Numbered from the stretch's first letter, positions 43,067 to 53,727 are shown. The stretch: 64,000 nt of DNA from Hippopus hippopus (GCA_946811185.2 OX328109.1:42454129-42518128); one strand, 5' to 3'. The notes: generated by a model not told the origin, from the letters alone. Program-made: numbers and translations.

Positions 43067-43595
43067 CACTGTGTTGTAAGCTGTACGGGACGAAATGTGT
43101 AGTCACTTCCAAGATGGCGGACTGTTTACATGGAAAATGGTGGGTGTCACATTTATCATCAATAACTTTTTTTCTTGAAACCTTCCAGTTATGATACTTA
43201 CAATGTATTGTGGGAGAATGATATGGTAAGCCTCGGTGCTATATAGCAAAGAGCCAGTGCCATTATTCGATAACGTCATATCGGCGTAAACATTGCCATT
43301 AGGTAAAATTTAAATTTTAAGCGTGGAACTTGCATTTTTTTTAGTTATAGAATGGAAAATAAGCTAATGCAGTGGATGAAGGTTGTTGTTTCTGTAGGTA
43401 TTCATCACGTGCTTTCCAGTGATTACGGTAATTTTTGTGAAATATGTCTAGAAAGACCCGAAAACATGTGTTATGTAAATCGCCAATGCAGCGGTGTAGT
43501 CCACATCAACAATTTCACACACAGCGGTGTAGACACGTTGTTTTCTGAACGGTTTAGACACAGACATAAGCTTTATATTCTGTACGGTTTAGACA
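43067..43595 (+). repeat. Left TIR of the 3035-bp transposon
   Basis: It aligns base by base, inverted, with 45576-46101. Differences are scattered substitutions and small indels, so the element is not freshly inserted. It ends in two direct copies of ACGGTTTAGACA. Confidence 0.9.
43352..43534 (+). other. TIR-borne reading frame with Cys pattern
   Basis: A frame beginning MENKLMQWMKVV encodes CEIC, then ENMCY and RQCSG within about 20 residues. The same frame is retained in the other TIR (complement of 45622-45816), with few amino-acid changes over about 55 residues. It could be a relic zinc-ribbon-like exon or simply conserved TIR DNA. No family is recognised. Confidence 0.25.
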
Positions 43596-44459
43596 TAAAA
43601 TTTGACAGTATCTTCCATAGCATTTATAGTACTGAAACAAAAATAACATTAGGGCTTTTAGAAATACTATATTATTGCTATCCTGTATATTCTTAAAGAC
43701 AAACTTATATCAAATAAGATGCCACGGGAATTATTCATGTTTTGAAAGTGTTTCGCTAATCATCGATTGCCTTCCTATCAAAATATGGGAAATTGAAATT
43801 TCTTTGGTACTTCGCGAACGGGTCTGCGTATTCACCTACAAGATGTAGTCCGGGGCCGAAAGAAACATTCGGGAAACGATAAGAATAAATAAAAAACTTT
43901 AATGAGATAACTTATCTTAATGGGTAACATTCGATTTTATAAATATAAATCCATGACCCGTATATTATGAAATCAAACTGTACAATGGTAAATGAAAATT
44001 GTGAATATCGATCACACGGAATTCCATCTTACGATTTTTTCTTTTGGGGTAAAAATAACAATTACATAACATACTTTTTACTCCAGTCGGAATTTTTGTA
44101 GATCCCCCATCCCCTGTTAACCTACCGGTCATATTTTACTCGAACAGTGGCACAGAAACCAAAAACTTTAACTAGATATTGAACAAACAGATACCAAGAT
44201 ACGAATCAGCGAAAGTATTTCAAACAACTCCGAAATAAAAATGATTGGCAAGTCCGGGATGGTAATTATCATCCTCAGTGAATGATTGAAATTATGGCTG
44301 CCACCATGCTGGAATTGATTTGTAAATGCACAAACTTCCATTAGTAATTTCATAATTTATTTTTTCGTGACATAATACTGACTATTACATAAATAATATG
44401 GTAAATAATCTCTTGATGCACTCTTTTGTTCCCAACTATCTCTTTTCGTTCCATGATGA

Positions 44460-44600
44460 TCCCTTGTCGGTTCCACAGGAACAAGACGGTTCCCCAACAA
44501 GACAGTTTCCCGACACATGTTTTCGAGACAGTTCCCCGACAGATTTGGAAACAGTTCTCCGACACTTTTGTAGATAGTTCCCCGACACTTTTGTTCGATG
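44460..44600 (+). repeat. Iterated GACAGTTCCCCGACA motif, left cluster
   Basis: Four to five copies of ACAGTTCCCCGACA-like words are spaced by 20-30 bp. They recur inverted at 45325-45480 in the same element. Confidence 0.75.
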
Positions 44601-45324
44601 TCAAACAACAAAATAAATCTTATCATGGATAAAAAACATGTTTGATAGAGGATTTTATGGATAAATGATCGTTTGTGAAGTGTTTGTACATGTAATTGGT
44701 GAGAATCGAGAGAGATTTGTATAAGTTGTTAGAACTTGTTTCTCAATCGATGTAAAATAAATGTTTAAATTAATTGGCGTGTACATTTCGTCATCATGGT
44801 AATGCCTATAAGCTTAGTTCGACGGAACAATTTGACGGCCTATCGTCACAAAATATCAAACAATGTCGAAATAGACTACATTCTCCCATGGTATATATAT
44901 ATATAGATCTACAATATACATGTATGCAAAATTGTCCGAGCGTATAAGATAAACAGAAAAGGTATTTCACTCAGAACCCCCCCCCCACCCTTTCTACTGT
45001 ATTTCTATAAAACAGGGGAATGCAAATAACTAAAATACATGTACAAATTATTCAGCGCCAAATACTCTCTATCCTTTTATCAACTTTGAGGCTGGCTAAA
45101 AGTCTTCTTAGAATTCTCTTATGTTCATGACGGGTGTGGTTCGTCGTGAATTCACCCATGAGACAATAACTATCCGTCGTTCTATATAGAAATCTTCTTC
45201 ACAGGGTACAGATAATTCGATCACAACATCAATTATCCACGAAAATTTCTAATTTCTCATGATTATCAATCATAATTGTGTAAATTCTACAGTATAAAAG
45301 GTTATTTGCCATGAAACAAATGTG

Positions 45325-45480
45325 TCCGTGAACCGTCTTCAAAAGTGTCGGGGAACTGTCTCCAAATCTGTCGTGGAACTGTCTCGAAAACTTGTGTCGG
45401 GAACTGTCTTGTCGGGGAACTGTCTTGATACCGGTTCCAGACGGTTCCTTCGGTGGGTTTCGGTAAAAAGGGAGACTGTC
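45325..45480 (-). repeat. Iterated TGTCGGGGAACTGTC motif, right cluster
   Basis: This is the inverse of the left cluster, with at least four motif copies. The two clusters are at different distances from their TIR ends. Confidence 0.75.
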
Positions 45481-45575
45481 TCGAACTGTTGGTGCCAATT
45501 TTCAGGATTCTTGATTAACGCCAAGTTACGTTATATTCAGAAAAGAATAGATTCGTTTCAAGACCAAGCCAATTT

Positions 45576-46101
45576 TGTCTAAACCGTACATACATTGTGC
45601 TTTAAATTGTGTCTAAACCGTTCAGAAAACAACGTGTCTACACCGCTGTGTGAAATTGTTGATGTGGACTACACCGCTGCATTGGCGATTTCCATAACAC
45701 ATGTTTTTGGGTCTTTCTAGACATATTTCACAAAAATTACCGTAATCATTGAAAAGTACGTGATGAATACCTACAGAAATAACAACCTTCATCCACTGCA
45801 TTAGCTTATTTTCCATTCTGTAACTAAAAACAATGCAAGTTCCACGCTTAAAATTTAAATTTTACCGAATGGCAATGTTTACGCCGATATGACGTATCGA
45901 ATAATGGCACTGGCTCTTTGCTATATAGCACTGAGGCTTACCATATCATTCCCCCACAATATACTGTAAGTATCATGACTGGAAGGTTTCAAGAAAAAAA
46001 GTTATTGATGATAAAATGTGACACCCACCATTCTCCATGTAAACAGTCCGCCATCTTGGAAGTGACTACACATTTTGTCCCGTACAGCTTACAACACAGT
46101 G
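45576..46101 (-). repeat. Right TIR of the 3035-bp transposon
   Basis: Ends GTACAGCTTACAACACAGTG, the inverse of the left end, followed by TGCTT. Confidence 0.9.
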
Positions 46102-46313
46102 TGCTTGTTACTAATCACTTGACGCTTTACCACTATAAAAACAGGTATTCAGAGTTGCAAGTTCAAATCCCAGCTGTGCAGTGTTACATCCAGGATTTGA
46201 ATGAAGTGGGGGATTTGCCCACATGCTTTAAAAAAAAATGGGGGATTTTCCAAAAATGTGGGGGCCAATGAGGCAATGTATATGACTAAAAAGATCAATT
46301 TTTAAACTTTTTT

Positions 46314-46390
46314 AGCTCTACTGGCTTTCAGCCAGCAGAGCTTATGTCATGGCGTGGTTTCCGTCGTTCGTCCGTCCGTCTGTTAGTCTT
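46314..46390 (+). mobile_element. Outer Helitron-like element, 5' part
   Basis: AGCTCTACTGGCTTTCAGCC forms the hairpin CTGGCTTTCAGCCAG. It is followed by AGCAGAGCTTATGTCATGG and CGTCCGTCCGTCTG. It is then interrupted by another element and resumes at 48221. Confidence 0.7.
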
Positions 46391-48220
46391 TTTTAGCTCA
46401 CCTATGCACAAAGTGCTCATGGGGAGCTATTGTGATCGTGCTGTGTCCAGCGTCCGGTGTCAACTTTTCACCTTGTGTACGCTCTAGAGGCCACATTTTC
46501 AGTCCGATACTCATGAAACTTGGTCAGAATGTTTGTCTCAATAAAATCTCGGACCAGTTCAAAAATGGGTCATGTCGGGTCAAAAACTAGCTCACTAGGT
46601 CAAATCTTAGAAAAATCTTGTGTACGCTCTAGAGGCCACATTTTCTGTCCAATACTCCTGAAAGTTGGTCAGAATGTTTGCCTTGATGATATCTCGGACG
46701 AGTTCGAAAATGGGTCATATCAGGTCAAAAAATAGGTCAGTAGGTCAAATCTTAGAAAAACCTTGTGTACGCTCTAGAGGCCTTATTTACTGTCCAACAC
46801 TCCTGAAAGTTGGTCAGAATGTTTGTCTTGATGATACCTTGGATTAGTTCGAAAATGGGTCATGTCGGGTCAGAAACTAGGTCACTAGGTCAAATCTCAG
46901 AAAAACCTTGTGTACGCTCTAGAGGCCACATTTTCAGTCCAACACTCTTGGAAGTTGGTCAGAATGTTTGTCTTGATGATATCTCGAACGAGTTTGAAAA
47001 TGGGTCATGTCGGGTCAAAAACTAGGTCAGTAGGTCAAATCTTAGGAAAACCTTGTGTACGCTCTGGAAGTCACATTTTCAGTCTAAAACTCTTGAATGT
47101 TGGTCAGAATGTTTGTCTGGATGATATCTCGGATGAGTTCAAAAATAGGTTATGTGGGGTCAAAAACTAGGTCATAAGGTCAAATCTTAGAAAAACCTTG
47201 TGTACGCTCTAGAGGCCACATTTACCATCCAAAACTCCTGAAAGTTGGTCAGAATGTTTGTCTTGATGATATCTCAGACGAGTTTGAAAATGGGTCATGT
47301 CGGGTCAAAAACTAGGTCACTAGGTCAAATCTTAGAAAAACCTTGTGTACACTCTGGAAAAGTTTGATAATGGGTCATGTGGGGTCAAAAACTAGGTCAC
47401 TAGGTCAAAATCTTATAAAAACCTTGTGTATGCTCTGGAGGACACATTTTCAGTCCGATACTCCTGAAACTCGGTCAGAATGTTTGTCTTGATGAGACCT
47501 TGAATGAGTTTAAATTTGGGTCATGTGGGGTCAAAAACTAGGTCACTGAGTCAAAAATTGGAAAAACCTTGTGTACGCTCTAGAGGCCACATTTTCAGTC
47601 TGATACTCTTTAAACTTGGTCAGAATGTTTGTTTTGGTGATATCTCAAAAGAGTTTGATAATGGGTAATGTCGCGTCAAAAACTAGGTCATTTGGTCAAA
47701 TCTTAGAAAAACCTTTTGTGCGTTCTAGAGGCCACATTTTCAGTCCAATACTCATGAAACTTGTTCAGAGTGTTTGTCTTAGTGATATCTAAAAAGTGTT
47801 TGATAATGGGTAATGTCTGATTAAAAACTAGGTCACTAGGCCAAATCTTAGAAAAACTTTGTGTATGCTGTAGAGGCCACATTTTTAGTCTGAAACTCTT
47901 AAAAGTTGGTCAGAATGTTTGTCTTGATAACATCTTGAAAGAGTTTGAAAATGGGTAATGTTGGATCAAAAACTAGGTCACTAGGTCAAATCTTAGAAAA
48001 CCTTGTTTACTTTCTAGAGGCCTCATTTTTAATGCAATACTCATGAAACTTGGTCAGAATGTTGGTCTTGCACCAGTTTGCAAGTGGGTCATTTCGGATC
48101 AATAACTCGTGAAAATCTTGGTAGAATGTTTATCATAATATCTCAAAAGAAATTGAAAATGGGTCATGTTTGGTCAAATGACTCAGGTGAGCGATTTCAG
48201 GGCCATCATGGCCCTCTTGT
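46391..48220 (+). mobile_element. Inner Helitron-like element, AGCTCACCTG family
   Basis: The 5' end is TTAGCTCACCTATGCACAAA with hairpin GCACAAAGTGC; the 3' end is GACTCAGGTGAGCGATTTC, then GGGCCATCATGGCCC, then TCTTGT. The core is a tandem array of about 11 units. It is inserted in the outer element between 46390 and 48221. Confidence 0.75.
46480..48170 (+). repeat. Tandem array, about 145-bp unit, 11 copies
   Basis: Unit blocks are CCTTGTGTACGCTCTAGAGG, CACATTTTCAGTCC, GTTGGTCAGAATGTTTGTCT, GGGTCATGTCGGGTCAAAAA and CTAGGTCACTAGGTCAAATC. Because the unit preserves a reading frame in places, it produces several similar spurious ORFs of 60-86 codons. Confidence 0.9.
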
Positions 48221-49300
48221 CTTGTTTACGCGTTAATGTCTGCATTTGTGGTCAGATTTTCGTGAAACTTGCACAGTTCGTTTATCTCATCAATAGCTTT
48301 AACCCTATTGATTTTGGAAAAAAGCCAACAAACAGTATGGGAAAAGTAGCCATTTGAAGTTGAAAATTTCCATTTCTTGTTTACGCGATAAAGTCTGTAT
48401 TTGTGGTCAGATTTCTGTGAAACTTGCACATTTTGTTCATCTTATCAATAGCTTCAACCCTATTGATTTTGAAAAAAATCCAACAAACAGTATGGGAAAA
48501 GTAGCCATTTCAAGTTGAACATTTTCATTGCTTGTTTACATGATTAAGTCTGCATTTGTGATCAGATTTTTTTTAATTTTTCACAGTTTGTTTATCTCAT
48601 CGATAGCTATAACTCTGTTGATTTTGAAAAAAATCCAACAAGCAGTATTGGAAAAGTAGCCATTTCAAGTTGAAAATTTTGATTCCTTATTTACATGATG
48701 AAGTCAGCATTTGTGGTCGGATTTTCATGAAACTTGCACAGTTGCTTTGTCTCATCAACAGCTGGAACCTTATTGATTTTGAAAAAAATCTGACAATCAG
48801 TATTGGAAAAGTAGCGATTCAAAGTTGAAAATTTCCATTTCTTGTTTTGGCAATGAAGTTCAGTGTTGATTAAGTTCTTTTGAAACTTGCAAAGATTCAT
48901 CAAGGGATTGAACTCTATAAAAAGTGAAGAAAATCTAATAAACAGTTCAGGGAAAGTAGCCATTTGATGACTTAGTATCGTTTTCTCAACAAAGTCCACA
49001 TTATTAGTCACATTTCTTTGAAATTTACTAGGATTTTTTAATACAAGGCATACTGAAACCCTATCAGATTTGCCTGGATTCCAAACATTTAGTTTTGAGA
49101 AATTTCTCTTCAATTTTTTTCACTGTTTGTTCAACCATGCCTACATATGCTGTCTTAGTGGGTTCAAGCCCAGTTGCAAGAACACATTTTTGTGTTTTTT
49201 GTCTTTTTTTCTTTTTGCATCATGAATTCATGATGTATGCTGGCATAAAAGCAAAATCACTGTCAGTAGAGCGATTTCAGGCCCTTCAGGGCCTCTAGTT
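48221..49300 (+). mobile_element. Outer Helitron-like element, 3' part with tandem core
   Basis: About five to six units of about 155 bp (CTTGTTTACGCGATAAAGTC, GTGGTCAGATTTTCGTGAAA, CCTATTGATTTTGAAAAAAA, GGGAAAAGTAGCCATTT). Then the 3' end GAGCGATTTCAGGCCCTTCA, GGGCCTCTAGTT, a hairpin followed by CTAGT as in classical Helitrons. Confidence 0.75.
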
Positions 49301-49529
49301 AGTGATTCTTTTTGTTATGCAAAAGTTTGACCATCAGTCTTCAAGCCACAATTGTTGAAAGTTTGTTGCGTCTTGTTTGACAAGGGCCCTAGTCTCTCAA
49401 TAGTATCCATAATGACGAGGCTTCTTCAGCTCCCTCATCAGCTTTCTTTTTGTGACAAACTGCCCTCATATGTGGAACATTATATGGATGACAACATTTG
49501 TCGCAAAACAGATGCCTGTGTTGGGTACT

Positions 49530-49615
49530 CAATCTAACTGGTCTAATTGAAACAATTTTAATGAATACCCACAACATAGATTTTCAGCACAGAAACAAGG
49601 AGATAATTCACTGAG
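49530..49615 (+). mobile_element. Fragment of fold-back element
   Basis: TTTTAATGAATACCCACAAC and ATAGATTTTCAGCACAGAAA correspond to the right arm of the fold-back element at 56048-56315. Confidence 0.5.
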
Positions 49616-49786
49616 TCCCAAAATGTTCCCCTTATTTACGCCCCTGTACAGCATATATAAATCCTAACAAACTGTACATACAAGAAGGTGGCATTTTCCC
49701 CATATGGATCAGTGGTGATATTGTGGCACTTGGAAAGAGTTAAAACTAACAGTTTTGAGGTAGAAATATAACATAGACCTTTAGCC

Positions 49787-49976
49787 TTAAAGCGCCTTTC
49801 ACAACTATAGTTGCCTTTGTAGCCAATGTAGATCAAGATCAGAATGCACTCTTTGATCTACACTGTCTGCTTTACAGAGACATTATGGACAAAAGCTACC
49901 TTGAAATTGCAATTATATGGGTTTTATTTCTAGACTGAAAGTGGCTGTTTGGTTTATTCAGCACTCTAAGGGTTAA
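49787..49976 (+). mobile_element. AGATCAGACTGC-core repeat, type Y, complete
   Basis: TTAAAGCGCCTTTCACAACT at the left; core AGATCAAGATCAGAATGCAC and TTTGATCTACACTGTCTGC; ATTCAGCACTCTAAGGGTTAA at the right. It is 190 bp with TTAA at both ends. Confidence 0.75.
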
Positions 49977-50076
49977 ATTAATCTTATAAATGAAAAACTA
50001 CATTCTTAAATATACATATACAATAATTTGGAAATTCAAAATACCTGTTCTTAGATGTTGTTTTGAAATGTAATAT

Positions 50077-50460
50077 TAAAGGCCTGTCTAAATTATCAAA
50101 CATTAGTTTGCAAACACCACCAAAGTTTTGTTTAGTGATATTTGTTCATGTTTGTCCTTAGGGTGTCTATACTACCAGCAAACACTAGCAAACAGAGTTG
50201 GGTGATGTTTGAAGATCATGTGATGGATCAATCACATGATGAAAAGACAGCTTCTGAATGGTCAATATGTCTAAAAACCACTAAACACCAGCAAGCACAA
50301 CAAACAACAATGAACATGTCCAAACATCACCAAACACTGTTGATGTTGGCTTGTGTTTGCAGACTGGTATACACTAGCAAACTTTTGTTTGCAAACATCA
50401 GCCAACATGGTGTTTGGTGATGTTCGAGAACAAAAGTTTGGTAGTGTAGACAGGCCTTTA
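50077..50460. mobile_element. MITE with AAGGCCTGTCTA ends
   Basis: TAAAGGCCTGTCTAAATTA at the left is inverted as GTAGTGTAGACAGGCCTTTA at the right; the outer TA may be the target duplication. The interior repeats CAAACACTAGCAAAC-type words on both strands and carries GATCATGTGAT facing ATCACATGATG. Confidence 0.8.
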
Positions 50461-50603
50461 CAAGTGACACGATACCCACATTCAAGTATACAACCTATTG
50501 TTTTCCAACCTGGCAGAGCTACATTCTTATTGATTATTTCCCACAGGTAACATTTTCCCTGATGAACTTGATAACTATACACATCAAACCCTTTTCCTTA
50601 CAG

Positions 50604-50803
50604 CTAACCCTTTTTAAATAACAAAATTTTAGACTTTTCCATATTGATTATATTTGAAAAAATGAAATGTGGCTCACATGATGAACATTGTCTTGAAAGG
50701 GTAGAAAGCATTGTGGGAAAAGGAGTCTCCTTTTCCCCACAGTAATTCAAAACTCATATTCTTCAGGGTTGTTAAAACTCAGGAATTTGTGGTAAAGGGT
50801 TAA
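50604..50803 (+). mobile_element. TPM, arms shortened
   Basis: CTAACCCTTTTTAAATAACA at the left and GGTAAAGGGTTAA at the right. The centre is reduced to GGGAAAAGGAGTCTCCTTTT. Confidence 0.72.
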
Positions 50804-50925
50804 CTCTCTTCAAACAACAAAATTGGTTAACTATCATTTTCTCCTATCCAAAAATGTTTTCTTAGGACATTTTTTCAGAAACATTTTAATGCTTGAATGT
50901 TCGGTTAACAGTATTTCAGTTCTAT

Positions 50926-51228
50926 CAAGCAACCTTAGCTTAGTCGGTAGCATACAGGACTTGAGAACAGGAGGTCGCTTGTTCAATCACCAGCACGGCC
51001 AATTTATTTCTGAGGATTGATTATAGTCATTGCGACAGGATTCATTCCTGTATCACTGCTGACCATTGCACGGACGATATATGTTGGAAAGCAGTCAGTG
51101 GCTTGGAAAAAACATTGTATGGAGTGCTTGTAAAAGAAATTCCAGGAAAGCATGGATAAGTGCACTGGTAGCAGCAATATAGCTGAAATAATGTTGAAAA
51201 TGGCATTAAACACCATACAACCAAGCAT
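50926..51228 (+). mobile_element. SINE-A, diverged head
   Basis: TTAGCTTAGTCGGTAGCATA (A box), CTTGTTCAATCACCAG (weak B box), the full SINE-A body and ATTAAACACCATACAACCAA. Confidence 0.85.
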
Positions 51229-51329
51229 TACAAAACAAATGCATGTGGTACCTAAAACATGGTTCATGATGAAGGAATTTTTTCTGCTCTATCAACATAT
51301 TTTCAGATAACAGTCGATATAATACCATT

Positions 51330-51556
51330 TTAACCCATTACCACACAATGACGACTTTTGACGACCCTGAGGTAGAAGCCTTTTGAAAATGTTGTGGGAA
51401 AATGAGAAAATGCTGGTAACCAACATTTTCTCCTTTTCCCACAATGTTTTCTACCCTTCCCAAATCAAGTTTCGATTTTTTAGTCACATTTATTTTGTCG
51501 TCTGCAAATCCTTTCAATTTGGATAGTCTGTAAATTTGTCGTTTGGTAAAGAGTTA
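51330..51556 (-). mobile_element. TPM
   Basis: TTAACCCATTACCACACAAT at the left and TCGTTTGGTAAAGAGTTAA at the right, with the palindrome around GGTAACC. Confidence 0.88.
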
Positions 51557-51562
51557 ACCTTG

Positions 51563-51710
51563 TATTACTCGAGGGAGTTTCCTTGGCCAAGACACTTCAA
51601 AGCCCTAGCCTAGTACTGGTGAAACCCAGGACATGCTTGAATATGTGGGCAGTCGCCATGATATGACTGAAATAATGTTGAAAGTGGCGTAAAACACTAT
51701 TCAATGATTA
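51563..51710 (+). mobile_element. SINE-B, 5' truncated
   Basis: TTGGCCAAGACACTTCAAAG, CCTAGTACTGGTGAAACCCA and GGCGTAAAACACTATTCAAT. Head absent. Confidence 0.78.
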
Positions 51711-51715
51711 ATAAT

Positions 51716-51840
51716 GACTTGAGGAAGGTGTTTGAAAACATAGTGTGGAAATGAGAAAATGCTGGTTACTAGGAGCTCCTCCATCCTATGATGCTTATTG
51801 TCCTTCCCAAGGTATTTAAAAGCTGATGTGAACATTTTTG
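51716..51840 (-). mobile_element. TPM fragment
   Basis: GACTTGAGGAAGGTGTTTGA and GAGAAAATGCTGGTTACTAG are all that is preserved. Confidence 0.45.
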
Positions 51841-51967
51841 TCGTGTAGGAGACACAGAAATATCGCCATATCCAGGCATTGTTGGTCCAGACATTTTACA
51901 GAGTAACTGAGAATGAAGGTCCAAGATTAAACTGCATTTTCTCGCTCAGTCTTACCTGAAAGACCAC

Positions 51968-52085
51968 TCATTTTCAGCCACTTTTTAACTACTGTATTTC
52001 ATCCTTATTTTATGAAGCTATGATCATTCTTGTATCTTCATGCCAAATGTTGCCCCTGATGGCTGCGATATTGCGCAGATTACAA
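51968..52085 (+). mobile_element. Fragment related to TTAAAGATGCCC element
   Basis: CTCATTTTCAGCCACTTTTT and GCGATATTGCGCAGATTACA match, with divergence, the first 130 bp of the element at 26210. Confidence 0.45.
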
Positions 52086-52299
52086 CAAAAAGAAAATACT
52101 CTTCATGTTTTGGAGGCCTTCAAAGCAATTACTGTTGTCTTTTCTGGTTATAAATGAGGATGAATCCCTTGTTTTTTTAATCCCATACATCATCTGTACT
52201 GGTAAATTTTTTTTGTTTACACAGCCAAGCCATTCTACACACTTGCAAGTTTTATCAGCATTTTTCTCTCTAGCTGTAAGGATTATCTGTAACTCATAA

Positions 52300-52813
52300 A
52301 TAAATGACAAAATTTTTTACATAGTCCAAATTGAAAGCACTTGCAGATGACAAAATGAATGTGACTTGAAAACAGAAATTTGTTGTGGGAAGAATAGAAA
52401 ATATTGTTGGAAAAGGAGAAAATGCTGGATACCAGTTTTGTGGCTCGAAAATAGAAATTTGTTGTGGGAAGAATAGAAAATATTGTTGTTGGAGGAGAAA
52501 ATGCTGGTTACCAGCATTTTCTCCTTTTCCCATAATGTTTTCAAAAGCTCTCTCTGTGTCATTTCCCTGGAAGCACTGGGTGTTTCATAGGAGTGTTCTT
52601 GGGCAAGACACTTCAGAGCTCTAGCCTAGTGCTGGTGAAACCCAGGACAAACCTGAATAATGTGAGCTGTATTTTCATGATATAACTGAAATAATGTTGA
52701 AAGTGATGTAAACACCATTCAATCAATCAAATAGATAATCAATCAATCAATCAATCAATCAATTAAATACAATCAGGGTTATTAGAAGTTGGGATTGTGT
52801 GGTAAAGAATTAA
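52300..52813 (+). mobile_element. TPM with internal duplication and SINE insertion
   Basis: The segment GAAATTTGTTGTGGGAAGAA is present twice (about 52374 and 52455). The palindrome is intact in the second half. A SINE-B piece interrupts the right side, and the end GGGATTGTGTGGTAAAGAAT resumes at 52790. Confidence 0.72.
52562..52768 (+). mobile_element. SINE-B, 5' truncated, with long (AATC)n tail
   Basis: CACTGGGTGTTTCATAGGAG, GGGCAAGACACTTCAGAGC, then AATCAATCAATCAATCAATC at 52738-52762. Confidence 0.82.
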
Positions 52814-53039
52814 CTTTTTACTAAACCACAATAATTTAGACTGGTTCAAACTGAAAGCATTTGCAGACAACAAATTAAAGGTGCCTCAAATGACAAAATT
52901 TGTCCTTGATAGAGTAGAAAACATTGGGGGGAAAAGGAGAAAATGCTGGTTTCTAGCATTTTTCTCTTTTTCTCACTATGTTTTCAAAAGGCCTCCTTTT
53001 CAGGGTCGTTAAAAGTCTGGATTGTGTGGTAAAGGGTTA
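52810..53039 (+). mobile_element. TPM, chained
   Basis: TTAACTTTTTACTAAACCAC at the left and ATTGTGTGGTAAAGGGTTAG at the right; the loop is GGTTTCTAGC. Confidence 0.8.
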
Positions 53040-53051
53040 GTCAGCATTGTT

Positions 53052-53280
53052 TTAACTCTTTAAGAAACAACAAAATTTTGGACTAGTCCAAATTCAAAGC
53101 ATTTGCAGACAACAAAATAAGTGTGAATCAAAAATTGAAAATCAATTTTGGAAGGGTAGAAAACATTGTGGGAAAAGGAGAAAATGCTGGTAACCAGCAT
53201 TTTCTCCTTTTCCCGCAATGTTTTCAAAAGCTTTCTTTCTAAGGGTCGTTAAAAGTCGGGATTGTGTGGTAAAGAGTTAA
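53052..53280 (+). mobile_element. TPM, 229-bp copy
   Basis: TTAACTCTTTAAGAAACAAC at the left and GGGATTGTGTGGTAAAGAG at the right, with a nearly perfect palindrome around GGTAACC. Confidence 0.9.
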
Positions 53281-53418
53281 GCTCCTGGTTGTCTATAAAA
53301 GTTTTCCTGGTTGTAAGATTTGATGTTGTATTGTTGGAATCTTCTTTACTTGTCTGGAGTAAATTATTGATGCATTGGTATTGATTGTTTTTTTCCTTTC
53401 TTGCCAACCCTTTACCCT

Positions 53419-53647
53419 TTAACCCTTTACCAAACAATCCCTGGTTTTTACGACCCTGAGATAGAAGCCTTTTGAAAACATTGTGGGAAAAGGAGAAAAT
53501 GCTGGTAATCAGCATTTTCTCCTTTTCCCACAATGTTTTCTACCCTGCTGGAAACAAATTTCAATTTTTTGAGTTACGTATATTTTGTCGTCTGCAGGTG
53601 CTTTCAATTTGGACCAGTCTAAAATTTTGTCGTTTGGTAAAGAGTTA
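53419..53647 (-). mobile_element. TPM, 229-bp copy
   Basis: The near-exact inverse of the subtype at 11399 and 59922: TTAACCCTTTACCAAACAAT at the left, TCGTTTGGTAAAGAGTTAA at the right. Confidence 0.92.
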
Positions 53648-53727
53648 ACTGACATCAAAATTTTAGACCTGTCCATATTGAAAGGATTTACAGACAATAG
53701 GACGGATGTGGGTTGATTAATTATATC

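Larger units (their letters stand above)
43067..46101. mobile_element. 3035-bp long-TIR transposon, Transib/RAG-like ends
   Basis: The TIRs are about 527 bp (43067-43595 and 45576-46101) and start CACTGTGTTGTAAGCTGTAC. The target duplication TGCTT is perfect at 43062-43066 and 46102-46106. A 5-bp duplication with a CACWRTG-type end is known for Transib and RAG-like (ProtoRAG) transposons; the recombination-signal heptamer CACAGTG differs from the end at one base. A CACTA-type element, with shorter duplications, is the main alternative. The interior has no transposase-sized ORF, so the copy is non-autonomous. An inner inverted pair of GACAGTTCCCCGACA repeats lies at 44460-44600 and 45325-45480. 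Confidence 0.75.

Noticed and set aside
45622..45816. An independent small gene on the minus strand
   Set aside because: It is the mirror copy of the frame at 43352 inside the TIR of the long-TIR transposon.
46520..47170. Several ORFs of 60-86 codons with similar proteins (VRMFVLMISRTSSKMGHVGS type)
   Set aside because: They are the same frame of the tandem repeat unit of a Helitron-like element; similarity comes from the DNA repeat.
22485..48170. CRISPR-like arrays
   Set aside because: The units are about 145-155 bp with no short constant repeat plus variable spacer; this is tandem repetition inside transposons of an animal genome.
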